A DNA stretch of 64,000 nt from Nocardioides kribbensis (GCF_015070375.1 NZ_JADCLL010000005.1:248001-312000); one strand, 5' to 3'; counted from the stretch's first letter, positions 37,317 through 47,796 are shown. The notes: generated by a model from the letters alone, not told the origin. Made by a program: numbers and translations.

Positions 37317-38087
37317 TCAGGCGGTGGCGGGCGAAACCGGCGTGCGGTTGCGGCCGAGCACCCACATCATCGCGCCGAGGGCGAGCAGCTGCAGCGGCCA
37401 GCCCAGCGCGATCTTGAGCACGCCGAGCGCGGCGACGACCGTGTCGACGTCCATGGCGCCGGACTGGCCGGCCAGCCACAGCGGCAGCTGGAGGGCGACC
37501 CGCACGACGCACGGCACGGCCAGCAGCCACGTCAGCGTGGTGCACAGCCGCACGACCTGCTTGTCGGCGTGCCAGGCCGTGGGGTCGCCGGTGACGCTGC
37601 CGACCATGAAGCCCACCAGCGGCCAGCGGATGAGGCAGGTCAGCCCCATCGCCACGGCGTAGACGCCGTTGTAGATCAGGCCCGGCAGGAAGTAGGCCAG
37701 CGCCTGCTCGTCGGCGCTGCCGCCGTTGCGCGCCGAGAGCGCGACGAAGAACCAGCCGATGCCGATGCCGACCAGCGCGTTGACGGCGAACTGCACCGTG
37801 GAGCGCTGCACGAGCCGCACCACCAGGGCCAGGGCGGCGGCCGCGCCGCCGACCGCGATGGCGAGGTTCAGCTCGCGCGTGGTCAGCCACAGGACGGTGA
37901 AGAGGAGGGTCGGCACGGCGGCCTCGACCATGCCGCGACGCCCACCGAGGGCCTTGGCCAGCTGCGCGCGCACCACGGCCTCGACGCTCTCGACCCCGGG
38001 GTCGTGCTCGGGCTGGTCGACGGGCGCGCCGGGCTGGTCGGCGGACCGGGACACGGGGTCGCCGGCGGGACGGAGCGGGTCGCTCAC
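37317..38087 (-). CDS. DUF3159 membrane protein
   Basis: A 256-residue protein with a cytoplasmic N-terminus of about 50 residues and six to seven membrane segments (VEAAVPTLLFTVLWLTTREL; LIYNGVYAVAMGLTCLIRWP). WPLVGFMVGSVTGDPTAW is a DUF3159 signature. GTG 38087 overlaps the stop of the OB-fold gene by 4 bp. The function is unknown; it belongs to a gene order conserved in actinobacteria next to trkA genes. Confidence 0.88.
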   Translation of the reverse strand: MSDPLRPAGDPVSRSADQPGAPVDQPEHDPGVESVEAVVRAQLAKALGGRRGMVEAAVPTLLFTVLWLTTRELNLAIAVGGAAAALALVVRLVQRSTVQFAVNALVGIGIGWFFVALSARNGGSADEQALAYFLPGLIYNGVYAVAMGLTCLIRWPLVGFMVGSVTGDPTAWHADKQVVRLCTTLTWLLAVPCVVRVALQLPLWLAGQSGAMDVDTVVAALGVLKIALGWPLQLLALGAMMWVLGRNRTPVSPATA

Positions 38088-38446
38088 GGGATCAGCTCGT
38101 AGCGCGGGTTGTACATGACGCGCACGCCGTCGTGGCAGCCGATGCGACCCTGCACCTGCATCGACACCCCCGGGGAGATCCCGACGATGCGGCGGCGGCC
38201 GAGCCACACGATGGTGATGACCCCGGAGCCGTCGAACAGCTCGGCCTCCAGGGCCGGCACCCCGCCGCGCGGGCGCAGCGTCACCGTGCGGAGCGTGCCG
38301 CGCAGCACGACGCGCTCACGGTCGGGCGCGGCGGCGATCGTGTCGTGGCCGGGCTCGCAGTAGGTCTTGCGCAGGTCGCGGGCGTGCTGGTCGGAGCTGT
38401 TGGCCCACTTGCTGATGCTGCGGCGCAGCCGGCTCTTCTCACCCAC
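38084..38446 (-). CDS. OB-fold nucleic-acid-binding-like protein
   Basis: 120 residues. A charged helical start (RLRRSISKWANSSDQH) leads into a single OB-fold with VVLRGTLRTVTLRP, GVITIVWLGRRRIVGISPG and VQGRIGCHDG. It lies between DUF3159 and DUF3710 genes, with 4-bp coupling to DUF3159. GTG 38446 has GGAG upstream. The family may bind single-stranded nucleic acid, but no target is known. Confidence 0.82.
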   Translation of the reverse strand: MGEKSRLRRSISKWANSSDQHARDLRKTYCEPGHDTIAAAPDRERVVLRGTLRTVTLRPRGGVPALEAELFDGSGVITIVWLGRRRIVGISPGVSMQVQGRIGCHDGVRVMYNPRYELIP

Positions 38447-38453
38447 GGATGAC

Positions 38454-39125
38454 CTACTCCCCCGTCGGCTGGGTGAGCTGCTGGCCGGTCTCCTGGGCCG
38501 TGCGCTGGGCGGGCTGCACCTTGCGCGCGTTGTCGGGCAGCGAGACCGGCAGCGCCTCCCCGACGGGCATGGCGCCCTCGCCGCGGCGCACCGCGACCCG
38601 GGTGATGACGTGCTCCCAGTCGGCCGCCGTCTCCGGCTCACGCGCGGGACCGCCGATGAGGGTGGCGCGCAGCAGCCACCGCGAGCCGTTGACGCCGATG
38701 ATGCGCGAGTGCTGCGTGCCCGTGCGGCCGTCGGGCAGCTGGGTGGCGAGCTGGCACTGCAGCTCCACGCCGAAGGGGCCCTCGACCTCGGTGGCGGTGC
38801 CACCGCGGCGGGTCATGTCGGCAGCGATCTGGGGCCTGACCTCGCTCCACAGGTCGCCGTTGCGGGGGGCGGCGAAGGCGCGCAGCTCCAGCGCCCCGTC
38901 GGGGCCGGCCAGCATGACCGCCTGCACCTTGCCGGTGGACTCCTCGACCTGCAGGCGCAGCTCGCGGTCGGCGCTCGGCTCGATGAGCAGCGAGCCGAGG
39001 TCGGCGCGGGTGACGCCGTCGTCGGGGAGGTCCTCGGCGTCGAAGGGGCCGCGGGCCGGCTCCTGGGGCTGCGACGCGTCGTCGAGCTCCTCGGCGGTGA
39101 CCTGGGACTTGCGGCGGAACTTCAC
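38454..39125 (-). CDS. DUF3710 protein
   Basis: A 223-residue soluble actinobacterial protein. An acidic N-terminus is followed by the conserved core LQVEESTGKVQAVMLAG, VRPQIAADMTRRGG and IIGVNGSRWLLRA. GAGGAGCAGG before GTG 39125 supports the start. It lies between dut and the OB-fold gene in a conserved order. No biochemical role is established. Confidence 0.88.
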   Translation of the reverse strand: MKFRRKSQVTAEELDDASQPQEPARGPFDAEDLPDDGVTRADLGSLLIEPSADRELRLQVEESTGKVQAVMLAGPDGALELRAFAAPRNGDLWSEVRPQIAADMTRRGGTATEVEGPFGVELQCQLATQLPDGRTGTQHSRIIGVNGSRWLLRATLIGGPAREPETAADWEHVITRVAVRRGEGAMPVGEALPVSLPDNARKVQPAQRTAQETGQQLTQPTGE

Positions 39126-39225
39126 GAGAGCCTGCTCCTCGGTGGATCGTCTGGGTCGGCCCGCCCGCACCGCCCCGGACGGGTGCGGCGGCGCGGCGGG
39201 CGCGCTGCGGAGGTGCGGCCCTGGG

Positions 39226-39678
39226 TCAGCCCTGGCCGAAGCCTCCGGTAGAACCGTAACCCCCCTGGCCGCGCTCGCTGTCGGGGAGCCGGTCGACCTC
39301 GACGAAACGCACCCGCTCGACGCGCTGCACGACCAGCTGCGCCACCCGGTCACCGCGTCGCAGCAGGATCGGCTCGCCCGGGTCGAGGTTGACGAGGAGC
39401 ACCTTGACCTCGCCCCGGTAGCCCGCGTCGACGGTGCCCGGGCTGTTGACGATGGACAGGCCGTGACGCGCCGCGAGCCCCGAGCGGGGGTGCACGAGCC
39501 CGACGTAGCCCTCCGGCAGCGCCAGCGCGATGCCCGTGGGCACGAGCGCGCGCTCGCCGGGGGCCAGCGTCACGTCGACGGTGGTCAGCAGGTCGGCGCC
39601 GGCGTCACCGGGACGCGCGTACGCCGGCAGCGCCAGGTCGGCGTCGAGGCGCACCACGGGCAGCTCGAGGTCACTCAT
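39226..39678 (-). CDS. dut: dUTP diphosphatase
   Basis: 150 residues. Homotrimeric dUTPase removing pyrophosphate from dUTP. The motifs are in order: [10 protein letters not shown] (1), [11 protein letters not shown] (2), [13 protein letters not shown] with catalytic Asp (3), DRVAQLVV (4) and the C-terminal [11 protein letters not shown] loop (5). It keeps uracil out of DNA and supplies dUMP for thymidylate. ATG 39678. Confidence 0.96.
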   Translation of the reverse strand: MSDLELPVVRLDADLALPAYARPGDAGADLLTTVDVTLAPGERALVPTGIALALPEGYVGLVHPRSGLAARHGLSIVNSPGTVDAGYRGEVKVLLVNLDPGEPILLRRGDRVAQLVVQRVERVRFVEVDRLPDSERGQGGYGSTGGFGQG

Positions 39679-39803
39679 GGCCCGGACCCTAGCCCCGCGC
39701 TGCGCCGGGCCGCGCCGTGCACGGCGCTCCCCGGTCGGCCCCCGCGCGGCTCGCACCCGCCCCAGGTCGCCGCGGGGCGGGCGGGAGTGGGAAACTGAGC
39801 CGC

Positions 39804-40313
39804 GTGACCCCGACCTACCGCGAGCGACTCGCCGTGCCCCTGCGCTGGTGGGTGCAGGGCACGATGCTCGTCGCCTCGCTCTGGCTGGCCGTGGTCGTCG
39901 CCGTGCCGGGCGTGGTGGCCTGGGTCGTCGCGGGCCTCTCGGTGGCCCTCATGGCCGCCCTCCTGCTCGCCTACGGCAACGCCGTCATCAGCGTCGCCGA
40001 CGGCGAGCTGCGTGCGGGCCGCGCCCGCATCGGTCTGGAGCACGTCGGTGCCGTGGAGCCGCTCACCCCCGAGGCCGCCCGCCTCGCGGCCGGTCGCGAC
40101 GCCGACGCCCGCGCCTTCCTGCTGCTGCGGCCCTACCGCAAGCGCGCGGTGCGGGTGCACCTCACCGACCCGGCCGACCCGACGCCGTACTGGCTGCTCA
40201 GCACCCGGCGTCCCGACGCCCTGGCCGCCGCGCTCACCGCGGCCGCGGCGTCGCCCCGCGGGACGGGCGGGGCGGGCCCGACCACCGCGCAGGGTGAGCA
40301 GCACGCCGGCTGA
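39804..40313 (+). CDS. DUF3093 membrane protein
   Basis: 169 residues. Two closely spaced membrane helices (about 18-55) are followed by a cytoplasmic PH-like domain: [34 protein letters not shown] and [14 protein letters not shown] are DUF3093 regions. GTG 39804 lies 7 nt after GAAACT with no ribosome binding site. It is divergent from dut and its function is unknown. Confidence 0.88.
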   Translation: MTPTYRERLAVPLRWWVQGTMLVASLWLAVVVAVPGVVAWVVAGLSVALMAALLLAYGNAVISVADGELRAGRARIGLEHVGAVEPLTPEAARLAAGRDADARAFLLLRPYRKRAVRVHLTDPADPTPYWLLSTRRPDALAAALTAAAASPRGTGGAGPTTAQGEQHAG

Positions 40314-40333
40314 GCGACGGTAGGGTCGGCCTC

Positions 40334-40657
40334 ATGGCATCTGGTGGCTCCTCCAAGATCTGGTCCGTCTTCTCCCTCGCCGCGGCGATCGGCGCGGCGA
40401 CGGTGGCCAAGAAGACCCTCAACACCTCGTGGAAGGCCGCGACGGGCAAGAACCCGCCCGCCAACCCCGCCGACCCCGACGTGGAGATCTGGGAGGCCGT
40501 CGCCTGGGCGGCCGCGAGCGGCACCTTCATCCAGATCGCGCGCATGCTGGCCGCCCGCAAGGCCGCGCACTACTACGCCAAGTCGACCGGCCACCTGCCC
40601 GCCGAGCTGCAGAAGGACGGCCAGGACGCCTCCCAGGCGTCCACGCCCACCAGCTGA
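40334..40657 (+). CDS. DUF4235 small membrane protein
   Basis: 107 residues with two hydrophobic segments (IWSVFSLAAAIGAATVA and VAWAAASGTFIQIARMLA) separated by a cytoplasmic loop with GKNPPANPADPDV. This is the DUF4235 pattern. ATG 40334 follows TAGGGT by 7 nt, a leaderless arrangement. A strong hairpin follows at 40697-40725. Confidence 0.87.
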   Translation: MASGGSSKIWSVFSLAAAIGAATVAKKTLNTSWKAATGKNPPANPADPDVEIWEAVAWAAASGTFIQIARMLAARKAAHYYAKSTGHLPAELQKDGQDASQASTPTS

Positions 40658-40696
40658 GTCCGGCCTGGGACCAGCTCCGCACGGCCGGCACGACAC

Positions 40697-40725
40697 GAGG
40701 GCCGCACCCTGGGGGTGCGGCCCTC
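40697..40725. terminator. Bidirectional hairpin between DUF4235 and DUF4193 genes
   Basis: GAGGGCCGCACCC (40697-40709) pairs perfectly with GGGTGCGGCCCTC (40713-40725). Outer pairing with GACAC/GTGTC continues after a small bulge. Confidence 0.85.
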
Positions 40726-40771
40726 GTCGTGTCGTGCGGCGCCGCGCAGGCCGTGCGCGACGCGGGGGTGC

Positions 40772-41062
40772 TCACTCGCAGTCGAAGCAGATCATCTTCT
40801 TGCTGTCGGCCAGCTGCGAGCGGTGGTGCACCAGGAAGCAGCTCATGCAGGTGAACTCGTCGTCCTGCTTGGGCTTCACCTCGACCGCGAGCTCCTCGTG
40901 CGACAGGTCGGCGCCGGGGAGCTCGAAGGCCTCTGCGGCCTCGGCCTCGTCCTCGTCGACCTTGCCGGAGTTCTTGTCGTGGCGACGCGCCTTGAGCTCT
41001 TCGATGCTCTCCTCGGACTGGTCTTCCTCGTTCTTGCGCGGTGCGTCGTAGTCAGTCGCCAT
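40772..41062 (-). CDS. DUF4193 zinc-ribbon protein
   Basis: 96 residues. The acidic, charged N-terminal two thirds lead to a C-terminal CxxC...CxxC ribbon (FTCMSCFLVHHRSQL and MICFDCE). It is a typical actinobacterial DUF4193 protein, always small and highly conserved, of unknown function; the ribbon suggests binding to RNA, DNA or ribosomal partners. ATG 41062. Confidence 0.92.
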   Translation of the reverse strand: MATDYDAPRKNEEDQSEESIEELKARRHDKNSGKVDEDEAEAAEAFELPGADLSHEELAVEVKPKQDDEFTCMSCFLVHHRSQLADSKKMICFDCE

Positions 41063-41258
41063 CGTCAGTCACTCCCCTCGTCCTGCCGGTCGGTCCTCGT
41101 CGGCGCCAGATTGTGCACCATCGGATCCGGCTCGCGCACACCGGTCTGGTGTGGCGACGCGTGAACATCCGGTGACGTCACGCTATTCCTGGTGCCCGCC
41201 CACCGGTTCCCCGTCGTGGCGCCGGCCAACCGGCTCGTCCCGGCCGCGTCGTCGCAGG

Positions 41259-42152
41259 TCACAGCCCTGCTCCGGTCGCGGTGGGGGTCGTGGCGGGGGC
41301 GGTGGGCCCGCCCGCGGCGAACCCGGCGCCGTGCACGGCGTCGCGGAAGGTGTCGAAGGTCTCAGCGCCGGCGGCGACCATGAGCGGCAGGCCACCGACC
41401 CCGGTGAGCAGCTCGGTGCGCGCGCCCGCCAGCCGGGCGACCAGCCCGCCGGCGGCGTGGTCCCAGGGCTGCACGCCCTCCTCGACGTAGGCGTCGAGGC
41501 TGCCCTCGGCCACGGCGCACAGGTCGAGCGCGGCCGAGCCCAGCCGGCGTACGTCGCGCACGCGCGGCAGCAGCTCGACGAGGGCCCGCGCCTGCAGCGC
41601 CCGCACGCCACGGTCGTAGGAGAAGCCCGTGCCCACGAGCATCTCCGCGAGGGGCTGGGCGGCGCGCACCGCGATCGGCTCGCCGTCGCGGGTGACCACC
41701 GCGCCCGCACGGTCGTCGGCACCGCCCGGCCCGGTGTGGGCGAGGTAGGTGTGCCCGTCGGCGACGTTGAGCACCACCCCGGCGACCACCTCCCCGTCGC
41801 GCTCGGCCGCGATGGAGACGGCGTACTGCCGGATGCCGTAGAGGAAGTTGACCGTGCCGTCGATGGGGTCCACGACCCAGCGCACCCCGGAGCTGCCGGC
41901 GTGGTCGTCGCCCTCCTCGCCCAGGATCGCGTCGTCGGGGCGGTGCTCCAGCAGGCGCCGACGGATGAGCACCTCGCTGGCGCGGTCGACCTCGGTGACG
42001 ATGTCGATGTCGCTGGTCTTGGTCGCGGCGACCTCGACCCCGCGCGCCCGACGCTCGCGCACCAGCTCGGCGGCCTCCCGGGCCACCGCGAGGGCGATCG
42101 CGGCGAGGTCCGCGGGAGCGGCCGGTGCGGAGCGGTCCGCGGGACCGCTCAC
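41259..42152 (-). CDS. Inositol monophosphatase family protein
   Basis: 297 residues. The metal and phosphate site motifs are [12 protein letters not shown] and WDHAAGGLV, with the upstream EEG of ILGEEGDD. The enzyme is probably a Mg-dependent phosphatase of inositol-1-phosphate, histidinol phosphate or a related compound. GTG 42152 overlaps the ferrochelatase stop by 4 bp. The Pro/Thr-rich C-terminus is not conserved. Confidence 0.9.
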   Translation of the reverse strand: MSGPADRSAPAAPADLAAIALAVAREAAELVRERRARGVEVAATKTSDIDIVTEVDRASEVLIRRRLLEHRPDDAILGEEGDDHAGSSGVRWVVDPIDGTVNFLYGIRQYAVSIAAERDGEVVAGVVLNVADGHTYLAHTGPGGADDRAGAVVTRDGEPIAVRAAQPLAEMLVGTGFSYDRGVRALQARALVELLPRVRDVRRLGSAALDLCAVAEGSLDAYVEEGVQPWDHAAGGLVARLAGARTELLTGVGGLPLMVAAGAETFDTFRDAVHGAGFAAGGPTAPATTPTATGAGL

Positions 42153-43324
42153 GCGACGACCACGGCCTGGCCCGGCACGGTGGCCGCGGCGTCGGCCGGC
42201 ACCGGGTCGGAGCCGCACAGGGCGGGACGCTCGGCGCGGGGGTTGGAGCAGCAGGTGCGGGGGCAGCGATCCCACATCGGCCCGGTCGAGCCGACCGCCG
42301 CGCGGGCGACCTCGCCGCCGCGCTCGACGGTGGCGCGCTCGACCAGCAGGTCGCGCACGGCGGCCACGAAGCGCGGGTCGGTGCCGGCGGTGGCGGCGCG
42401 CCGCGCGGGCAGGCCCAGCTCGGCCGCGGTCTCCATGGCCTCGGTGTCGAGGTCGTAGATGACCTCCATGTGGTCGGAGACGAAGCCGACCGGCACCATC
42501 ACGACCGCGGGGACCCCGTCGCCGTGCAGCTTCTCGAGGTGGTCGTTGACGTCGGGCTCGAGCCACGGGATGTGCGGGGCGCCCGAGCGGGAGCAGAAGA
42601 CCAGCTCGTGGGGGTGGGTGCGGCCGGTCTCCTCGGCGACGCGACGGGTGATCACGTCGGCGACGTCGAGGTGCTGGCGCACGTAGGCGCCGCCGCCCTG
42701 CTCGGGCGGACCGCTGGCGTCGTTCATCGACAGTGGGATCGAGTGGGTCACGAAGGCCAGGTGGGCGCCGTCGCGGACGTCGTCGGGCAGGTCGGCCAGC
42801 GCGGCCAGCACGGCGTCGACGTTGGGCTCCACGAAGCCGGGGTGGTTGAAGTAGTGGCGCAGTTTGTCCAGGCGCGGCGCCCCCTCGAGACCCTCCACGG
42901 CGTCCCAGAGGTTCTCGCGGTACTGCCGGCAGCTGCTCCACGAGGAGTAGGCGCTGGTCACGAAGCAGGCCGCGCGGGTCACGCCGTCGGCGGCCATCCG
43001 GACCAGGGTGTCCTTGAGGTAGGGGTCCCAGTTGCGGTTGCCCCAGTAGACCGGCAGGTCGATGCCGGCCTCGGCCAAGTCGGCGCGCAGCGCGGTCAGG
43101 AAGTCACGGTTCTGGTCGTTGATCGGCGAGCGACCGCCGAAGAGGTGGTAGTGCTTCCCGACCTCCTCGAGCCGCTCCCGGGGGATGCCGCGACCCCGGG
43201 TGACGTTCTCCAGGAAGGGCACGACGTCGTCGGGACCCTCCGGGCCGCCGAAGGAGACCAGCAGGAGGGCGTCGTAGGGGGTCACGTCGACGTCGGTCAG
43301 GACATCCGCGGGGTCGTTGCTCAC
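42149..43324 (-). CDS. cpfC: Coproporphyrin ferrochelatase
   Basis: 391 residues. Inserts Fe2+ into coproporphyrin III, the actinobacterial and firmicute route to haem. The start [32 protein letters not shown], the catalytic His in FVTHSIP and the metal-site Glu in the [11 protein letters not shown] region are present. The C-terminal [10 protein letters not shown] with a later Cys (LCGSDP) matches the [2Fe-2S] ligands of actinobacterial enzymes. GTG 43324 lies 7 nt after TACGAT; ATG 43333 would overlap that promoter. Confidence 0.95.
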   Translation of the reverse strand: MSNDPADVLTDVDVTPYDALLLVSFGGPEGPDDVVPFLENVTRGRGIPRERLEEVGKHYHLFGGRSPINDQNRDFLTALRADLAEAGIDLPVYWGNRNWDPYLKDTLVRMAADGVTRAACFVTSAYSSWSSCRQYRENLWDAVEGLEGAPRLDKLRHYFNHPGFVEPNVDAVLAALADLPDDVRDGAHLAFVTHSIPLSMNDASGPPEQGGGAYVRQHLDVADVITRRVAEETGRTHPHELVFCSRSGAPHIPWLEPDVNDHLEKLHGDGVPAVVMVPVGFVSDHMEVIYDLDTEAMETAAELGLPARRAATAGTDPRFVAAVRDLLVERATVERGGEVARAAVGSTGPMWDRCPRTCCSNPRAERPALCGSDPVPADAAATVPGQAVVVA

Positions 43325-43456
43325 GCCCCTCATCGTAGGTGCGCGGCCCCGGTGTCCCTCACCCCTCGGGCTCGCCTCGACGCCGGGGCGTGCGACCCGT
43401 GTCACGCCCCGGCTGGGATTGGTCCCGCCTGCCCGGCGCGACCTAGGCTCGCGGTG

Positions 43457-44800
43457 ATGCTGTCGTCCTACCAGCGGGTGCTGCGCGAGCCGGGCGCCCT
43501 GCTCTTCTCCCTGACCGGTCTGGTCGCTCGCCTGCCCATCTCGATGGCCGGCCTCGGCATCGTGCTGCTGGTCGAGGCCTCCACCGGCTCCTACGGCGTG
43601 GCCGGTGCGGTCTCGGCGGCCTACATGGTCGCCAACGCGCTGCTGGCGATCGCCCAGGGCCGCCTGGTCGACCGGCTCGGCCAGGGCCTGGTTCTCAGCA
43701 CCGCCAGCGTGCTCTTCGGCGTCGCCATGGTGCTGCTGGTCTGGTCGGTGCAGGACGGATGGCCGATGGCCACCACCTACGCCGCCGCGGCGGTCGCGGG
43801 CGGCACGCTGCCCCAGATCGGCTCCTGCGTGCGGGCCCGCTGGTCCCACGTGCTCTCCCGGCCCGCCGACGTGCAGACCGCCTTCGCCCTCGAGGCGGTC
43901 GTCGACGAGGCCTGCTTCATCCTCGGTCCGATCACCGTGACCCTGCTGGCCACCGCGGTGCACCCGGTGGCCGGCCTGGCCGTCGCGGTCGTCGCCGGCG
44001 TCGCCGGCGGTCTCTTCTTCGCCTCGCAGCGCGCGACCGAGCCGCCCCGGCAGCGCCACGACGCCGCCACCGGGCCCCGCCCCGCCATGCCGTGGCGCAC
44101 GGTGGCTCCGCTGGCGGTCGTCAGCGCGGCACTCGGGGTGCTCTTCGGTGCCGCCGAGGTCACCACCGTCGCCTTCTCCGAGGAGCAGGACGCCAAGGCC
44201 TGGGCGGGCGCGCTGCTCGCGCTGTGGGCCCTGGGCAGCCTGCTCTCGGGCGTCGTCACCGGGGCGATCACCTGGCGCCGCGGCCCCGCGGTGCGGGTGC
44301 GGTGGGGGTCCTTCGCGATGGCGGCGGCCATGGTGCCGCTGCTGTTCGTCGACTCGATGGTCGCGATGGGCCTGCTGCTGCTCGTGGGCGGCGTGGCCAT
44401 CGCCCCCACGCTGGTGGCCACGCTCTCGCTCACCGAGCGCACGGTGCCGCCCGGTCGCCTCACCGAGGGCATGGCCATCATGCAGACCGGCCTCGTGGCC
44501 GGCGTCGCGCCCGGTGCGACGCTCAGCGGCGTGGTCGTCGACGCCCGGGGGGCCTCAGCGGCCTACCTCGTGCCGGTGGTGGCCGGGCTGCTCGCCGCCG
44601 TCGCCGCCCAGCTGCTGCCCCGCGGCGACGACGCGGAGCCCACCGCCGCGTCGGCGGGCGACGCCCCCCACGACGACGTCACCCGCGGCGACACCACCAC
44701 CGGTGCCGGCGCCGCGACGGCCGCCGCGACCGACCCCGGTGGTCGCGCCGTGCCGACCGGCGCCCCCGTCGAGCCCGACCCGCTGCGGCCGCCCGGCTGA
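43457..44800 (+). CDS. MFS transporter
   Basis: 447 residues, 12 predicted membrane segments. The loop 2-3 motif is [11 protein letters not shown] long Thr/Ala/Asp-rich cytoplasmic tail follows the last helix (from about residue 395). The substrate is unknown. ATG 43457 lies 7 nt after TAGGCT; this promoter is back to back with that of ferrochelatase. The gene ends shortly before the 188-bp repeat array. Confidence 0.87.
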   Translation: MLSSYQRVLREPGALLFSLTGLVARLPISMAGLGIVLLVEASTGSYGVAGAVSAAYMVANALLAIAQGRLVDRLGQGLVLSTASVLFGVAMVLLVWSVQDGWPMATTYAAAAVAGGTLPQIGSCVRARWSHVLSRPADVQTAFALEAVVDEACFILGPITVTLLATAVHPVAGLAVAVVAGVAGGLFFASQRATEPPRQRHDAATGPRPAMPWRTVAPLAVVSAALGVLFGAAEVTTVAFSEEQDAKAWAGALLALWALGSLLSGVVTGAITWRRGPAVRVRWGSFAMAAAMVPLLFVDSMVAMGLLLLVGGVAIAPTLVATLSLTERTVPPGRLTEGMAIMQTGLVAGVAPGATLSGVVVDARGASAAYLVPVVAGLLAAVAAQLLPRGDDAEPTAASAGDAPHDDVTRGDTTTGAGAATAAATDPGGRAVPTGAPVEPDPLRPPG

Positions 44801-44870
44801 GATGGCCGGCTAAAGGGTCCAGCCGACGGGTTCGGCCGACGGGTCCGGCCGAGGGGTGCGACTGCGCCTC

Positions 44871-45630
44871 GGTCCGGCGGGCCTCGCCGTCCGGAGCGGA
44901 CGGCCGGTCGGGCGAGTGACCCGGGACCGGGAAGTGGCGGCAAACGACAGCCTCGCGGCCCTCCGACCCGTCGTCCGCCGCCACTTCTCGCACCACCGGG
45001 AGGACAGGGGTACGTCGCACCCGGCCGAGCGGACCGCGGGCGCATGGCTCGACGCCGCGGTCCGGCGGGCATCGACGTCCGGACCGGGCCGCCGGTCGGG
45101 CGAGTGACCCGGGACCGGGAAGTGGCGGCGAACGACAGCCCCGCGCCCCTCCGACCCGTCGTCTGCCGCCACTTCTCGCCCCACCGGGAGGACAGGGGTG
45201 CGTCGCACCCGGCCGAGCGGACCGCAGGGGCGTGGCTCGACGCCGCGGTCCGGCGGGCATCGACGTCCGGACCGGGCCGCCGGTCCGGCCAGCGACCCGG
45301 GACCGGGAAGTGGCGGCGAACGACAGCCCCGCGCCCCTCCGACCCGTCGTCTGCCGCCACTTCTCGCCCCACCGGGAGGGCAGGGGTGCGACGTAGCCGG
45401 CCGCGCGGACCGCGGGGGCGTGGCTCGACGCCGAGGTCCGGCGGGCCTCGCCGTCCGGACCGGGACGCCGGTCGGGCCAGCCAGCCAGGACCGAGAAGTG
45501 GCGGCGAACGACAGCCTCGAGGCCCTCCGACCCGTCATTCGCCGCCACTTCTCACCCCACCGGGAGGACAGGAGTAAGCCGTACCCGGCCGAGCGGCCGA
45601 GCGGACCGCGGGCGCATGGCTCGACGCCGC
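44871..45630. repeat. Four tandem 188-bp repeats, each with a large inverted repeat
   Basis: Units start with GGTCCGGCGG at 44871, 45059, 45247 and 45435, exactly 188 bp apart; GAAGTGGCGGC recurs at 44931, 45119, 45307 and 45495. In each unit GAAGTGGCGGC pairs with GCCGCCACTTC about 46 bp later; in the fourth the arms extend to GAGAAGTGGCGGCGAA. The last unit carries an 8-bp duplication (CCGAGCGG). The array fills the space between two convergent genes (44801-45691). Long open frames on both strands are by-products of GC-rich repeat sequence. Confidence 0.92.
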
Positions 45631-45691
45631 GGTCCTCCTCGTCGTGGAGCCCGACGGCTGGCTGGTCGGCTGGCCGGGCCTGGACGCTGGC

Positions 45692-46339
45692 CTAGACGCT
45701 GGCCGAGCCGCGCGGCAGCGGCGCCTGCCACCCGCGCCACACCGCCAGCAGCCGCCAGGCCAGGCAGACCGCGGCGCCGGCGACCGAGACGGCCACCGTC
45801 GGCAGGTCGGCGCGCACGCCGACCACGGCCACGGCGCCACCCGCCAGCGCCGGGATGGCGTAGAGCTCGCCGCGGAACACCACGGGCACGCGCCCGGCCA
45901 GCACGTCGCGCACCATGCCGCCGCCCACCCCGGTGGCCATGCCCAGCAGCGCGGCGGGCAGCGGACCGAGGCCGTAGTCGAGGGCCTTCAGCGCGCCAGC
46001 CACGCAGAAGAGCGAGAGCCCGAAGGCGTCGAAGACCGTCACCGTCCGCTCCATGCGGCCCAGCGCGGGATGGTGGACGAAGGTGACCAGCCCGGCGGCC
46101 AGCGGCACCAGGAGGTAGCGCCAGTCGGCCAGGGCCGCGGGCGGCACCGCCCCGATCAGCACGTCGCGCAGGAAGCCGCCGCCGAGCCCCGTGACCCCGG
46201 CCAGCACGATCACGCCGAAGACGTCGAGGTCCTTGCGCACCGCCACGAGAGCCCCGGAGATGGCGAAGACGAAGATGCCCAGCAGGTCGAGGACCACCAG
46301 GGTGACGGCCAGCGTGCTGCTGGGGTCCGACGTGCTCAC
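45692..46339 (-). CDS. TRIC-type cation channel family protein (UPF0126)
   Basis: 215 residues, seven membrane segments in two homologous halves, each with a glycine-rich motif: GVTGLGGGFLRDVLIG and GVGGGMVRDVLAG. These match bacterial TRIC channels (YicG/YadS family), which pass monovalent cations. GIFVFAISGALVAVRKDLDVFG is the conserved start. ATG 46339. Confidence 0.92.
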   Translation of the reverse strand: MSTSDPSSTLAVTLVVLDLLGIFVFAISGALVAVRKDLDVFGVIVLAGVTGLGGGFLRDVLIGAVPPAALADWRYLLVPLAAGLVTFVHHPALGRMERTVTVFDAFGLSLFCVAGALKALDYGLGPLPAALLGMATGVGGGMVRDVLAGRVPVVFRGELYAIPALAGGAVAVVGVRADLPTVAVSVAGAAVCLAWRLLAVWRGWQAPLPRGSASV

Positions 46340-46570
46340 GCCCGGAGGCTACCGACGCGCGACCGGTTGCGCGGAAAGCGCGCGGACACCGTCACCGCAG
46401 GTCAGGCGCGTCGACCGGGCACCGGAGCGGGGCGGCCAGCCCCGCGGCGGCGTGTGCGCGCGGCACCACGACCGGGCCGCCCCCGGTGCGGGGGCGCTCG
46501 TCGTACCGGTCCCGGCGGGCGCGCCGAGCCAGTCCGCGCCCACGAGGCGGTGCTGGCGTAGGCTCGGTCC

Positions 46571-47677
46571 ATGGTGCACCTGACCCTCGCCGGCGTGAGC
46601 GAGGACGGGAGGCACCTGCTCCTGGTCAGTGACGCCGGGGTCGAGTTCACCCTCGACAACGACGCACCCCTGCGAGCCGCACTGCGCGCAGAGACCTCAC
46701 GCACCGGTCAGTTGGAGAACACCATGGACAGCGCCCTCCGCCCTCGCGACATCCAGGCCCGGATCCGGGCCGGGGAGACCCCCGAGGCCGTCGCCGAGGC
46801 CGCCCGCACCAGCCTCGACCGGATCATGGCCTACGCCGGCCCCGTCCTCGCCGAGCGCGAGCACGTCGCCCAGCGCGCCCAGCGCTCCTCCGTACGCCGC
46901 CGCGGCGGCGACGGCTCCACCGCGCGGACCCTCGGCGACGCGGTGGCCACCCACCTGCGCGCCCACAACGTCGACCCCGACCAGGTCGAGTGGGACTCCT
47001 GGCGCCGCGAGGACGGCCGATGGTCGCTCGTGGCGCAGTACACCGCCGCCGAGCGCCAGGGCACCGCCGAGTTCACCTTCGACCTGCCGGGCAACTACGT
47101 GCTGCTCGACAACGACGACGCCCGCTGGGTCGTCGGCGAGGCCGTCGCCACGACGCCCGCCCCCGAGGCCCACGACGACCTCGAGCGCGCCCGCCAGCGC
47201 CGCCTGACCGCCGCGCCCGACTCCCCCGGGGCCCCGGGTGCTGGCGACACCGACCCGGCTCCCGGCGCCCGCGCCCCGCGCACCCGCGTCGACCACGCCG
47301 ACCAAGAGCTCCCGCTCGGCGACGACGCGATCGAGATGGTCTCCCCCACCGACGCACCCACCGACGCACCCGCCGGGACCCCGGCCGCCGGGCGGCCCGC
47401 CGCGCGCGCCGCCGGCCTCGGGTCGGAGGCGCCGCTGGAGGCCTTCCTCGACACCGCAGCCCCCCGCGCGCGCCCGGACGCCCCCGACCTCGACGCCTCC
47501 GAGCGCGAGGAGGCCGCCGACGCCGCGGCCCTCGACGACGCACCCGTCGAGGCGGCTCCGGAGCCCGCCCCCGAGCCCGCGCCCGAGCCGGTGCGGCGAC
47601 CGGTGAAGAAGAGCCGCGGCCGCGCCTCGGTGCCCAGCTGGGACGAGATCATGTTCGGCGGCGGCAAGCAGGACTGA
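46571..47677 (+). CDS. sepH: Septation protein SepH
   Basis: 368 residues. The N-terminal DUF3071 domain (residues 1-170) includes VSEDGRHLLLVSDAGVEFTL and a helix-turn-helix-like RPRDIQARIRAGETPEAVA. It continues with VEWDSWRREDGRWSL. A long disordered Pro/Ala/Asp-rich tail ends in VPSWDEIMFG. SepH stimulates FtsZ assembly in Streptomyces and mycobacteria. ATG 46571 follows TAGGCT by 6 nt, so it is probably leaderless. Confidence 0.94.
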   Translation: MVHLTLAGVSEDGRHLLLVSDAGVEFTLDNDAPLRAALRAETSRTGQLENTMDSALRPRDIQARIRAGETPEAVAEAARTSLDRIMAYAGPVLAEREHVAQRAQRSSVRRRGGDGSTARTLGDAVATHLRAHNVDPDQVEWDSWRREDGRWSLVAQYTAAERQGTAEFTFDLPGNYVLLDNDDARWVVGEAVATTPAPEAHDDLERARQRRLTAAPDSPGAPGAGDTDPAPGARAPRTRVDHADQELPLGDDAIEMVSPTDAPTDAPAGTPAAGRPAARAAGLGSEAPLEAFLDTAAPRARPDAPDLDASEREEAADAAALDDAPVEAAPEPAPEPAPEPVRRPVKKSRGRASVPSWDEIMFGGGKQD

Positions 47678-47796
47678 GCGGCTCGCCGCCCCCTCGTCCG
47701 AGCCGGTCGCGACGTCACCGGGCCCGCACCCGGCGGAGCGCCGGACGACGCCGTCGACCCGCGGCACACCGGCCAGCCAGCGAGTACCCTCCCGCC

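Noticed and set aside
44830-45620. Reading frames of 160-290 codons across the 188-bp repeats on both strands.
   Set aside because: 188 is not a multiple of 3, so the frame shifts in every unit. The frames do not encode a consistent protein repeat.
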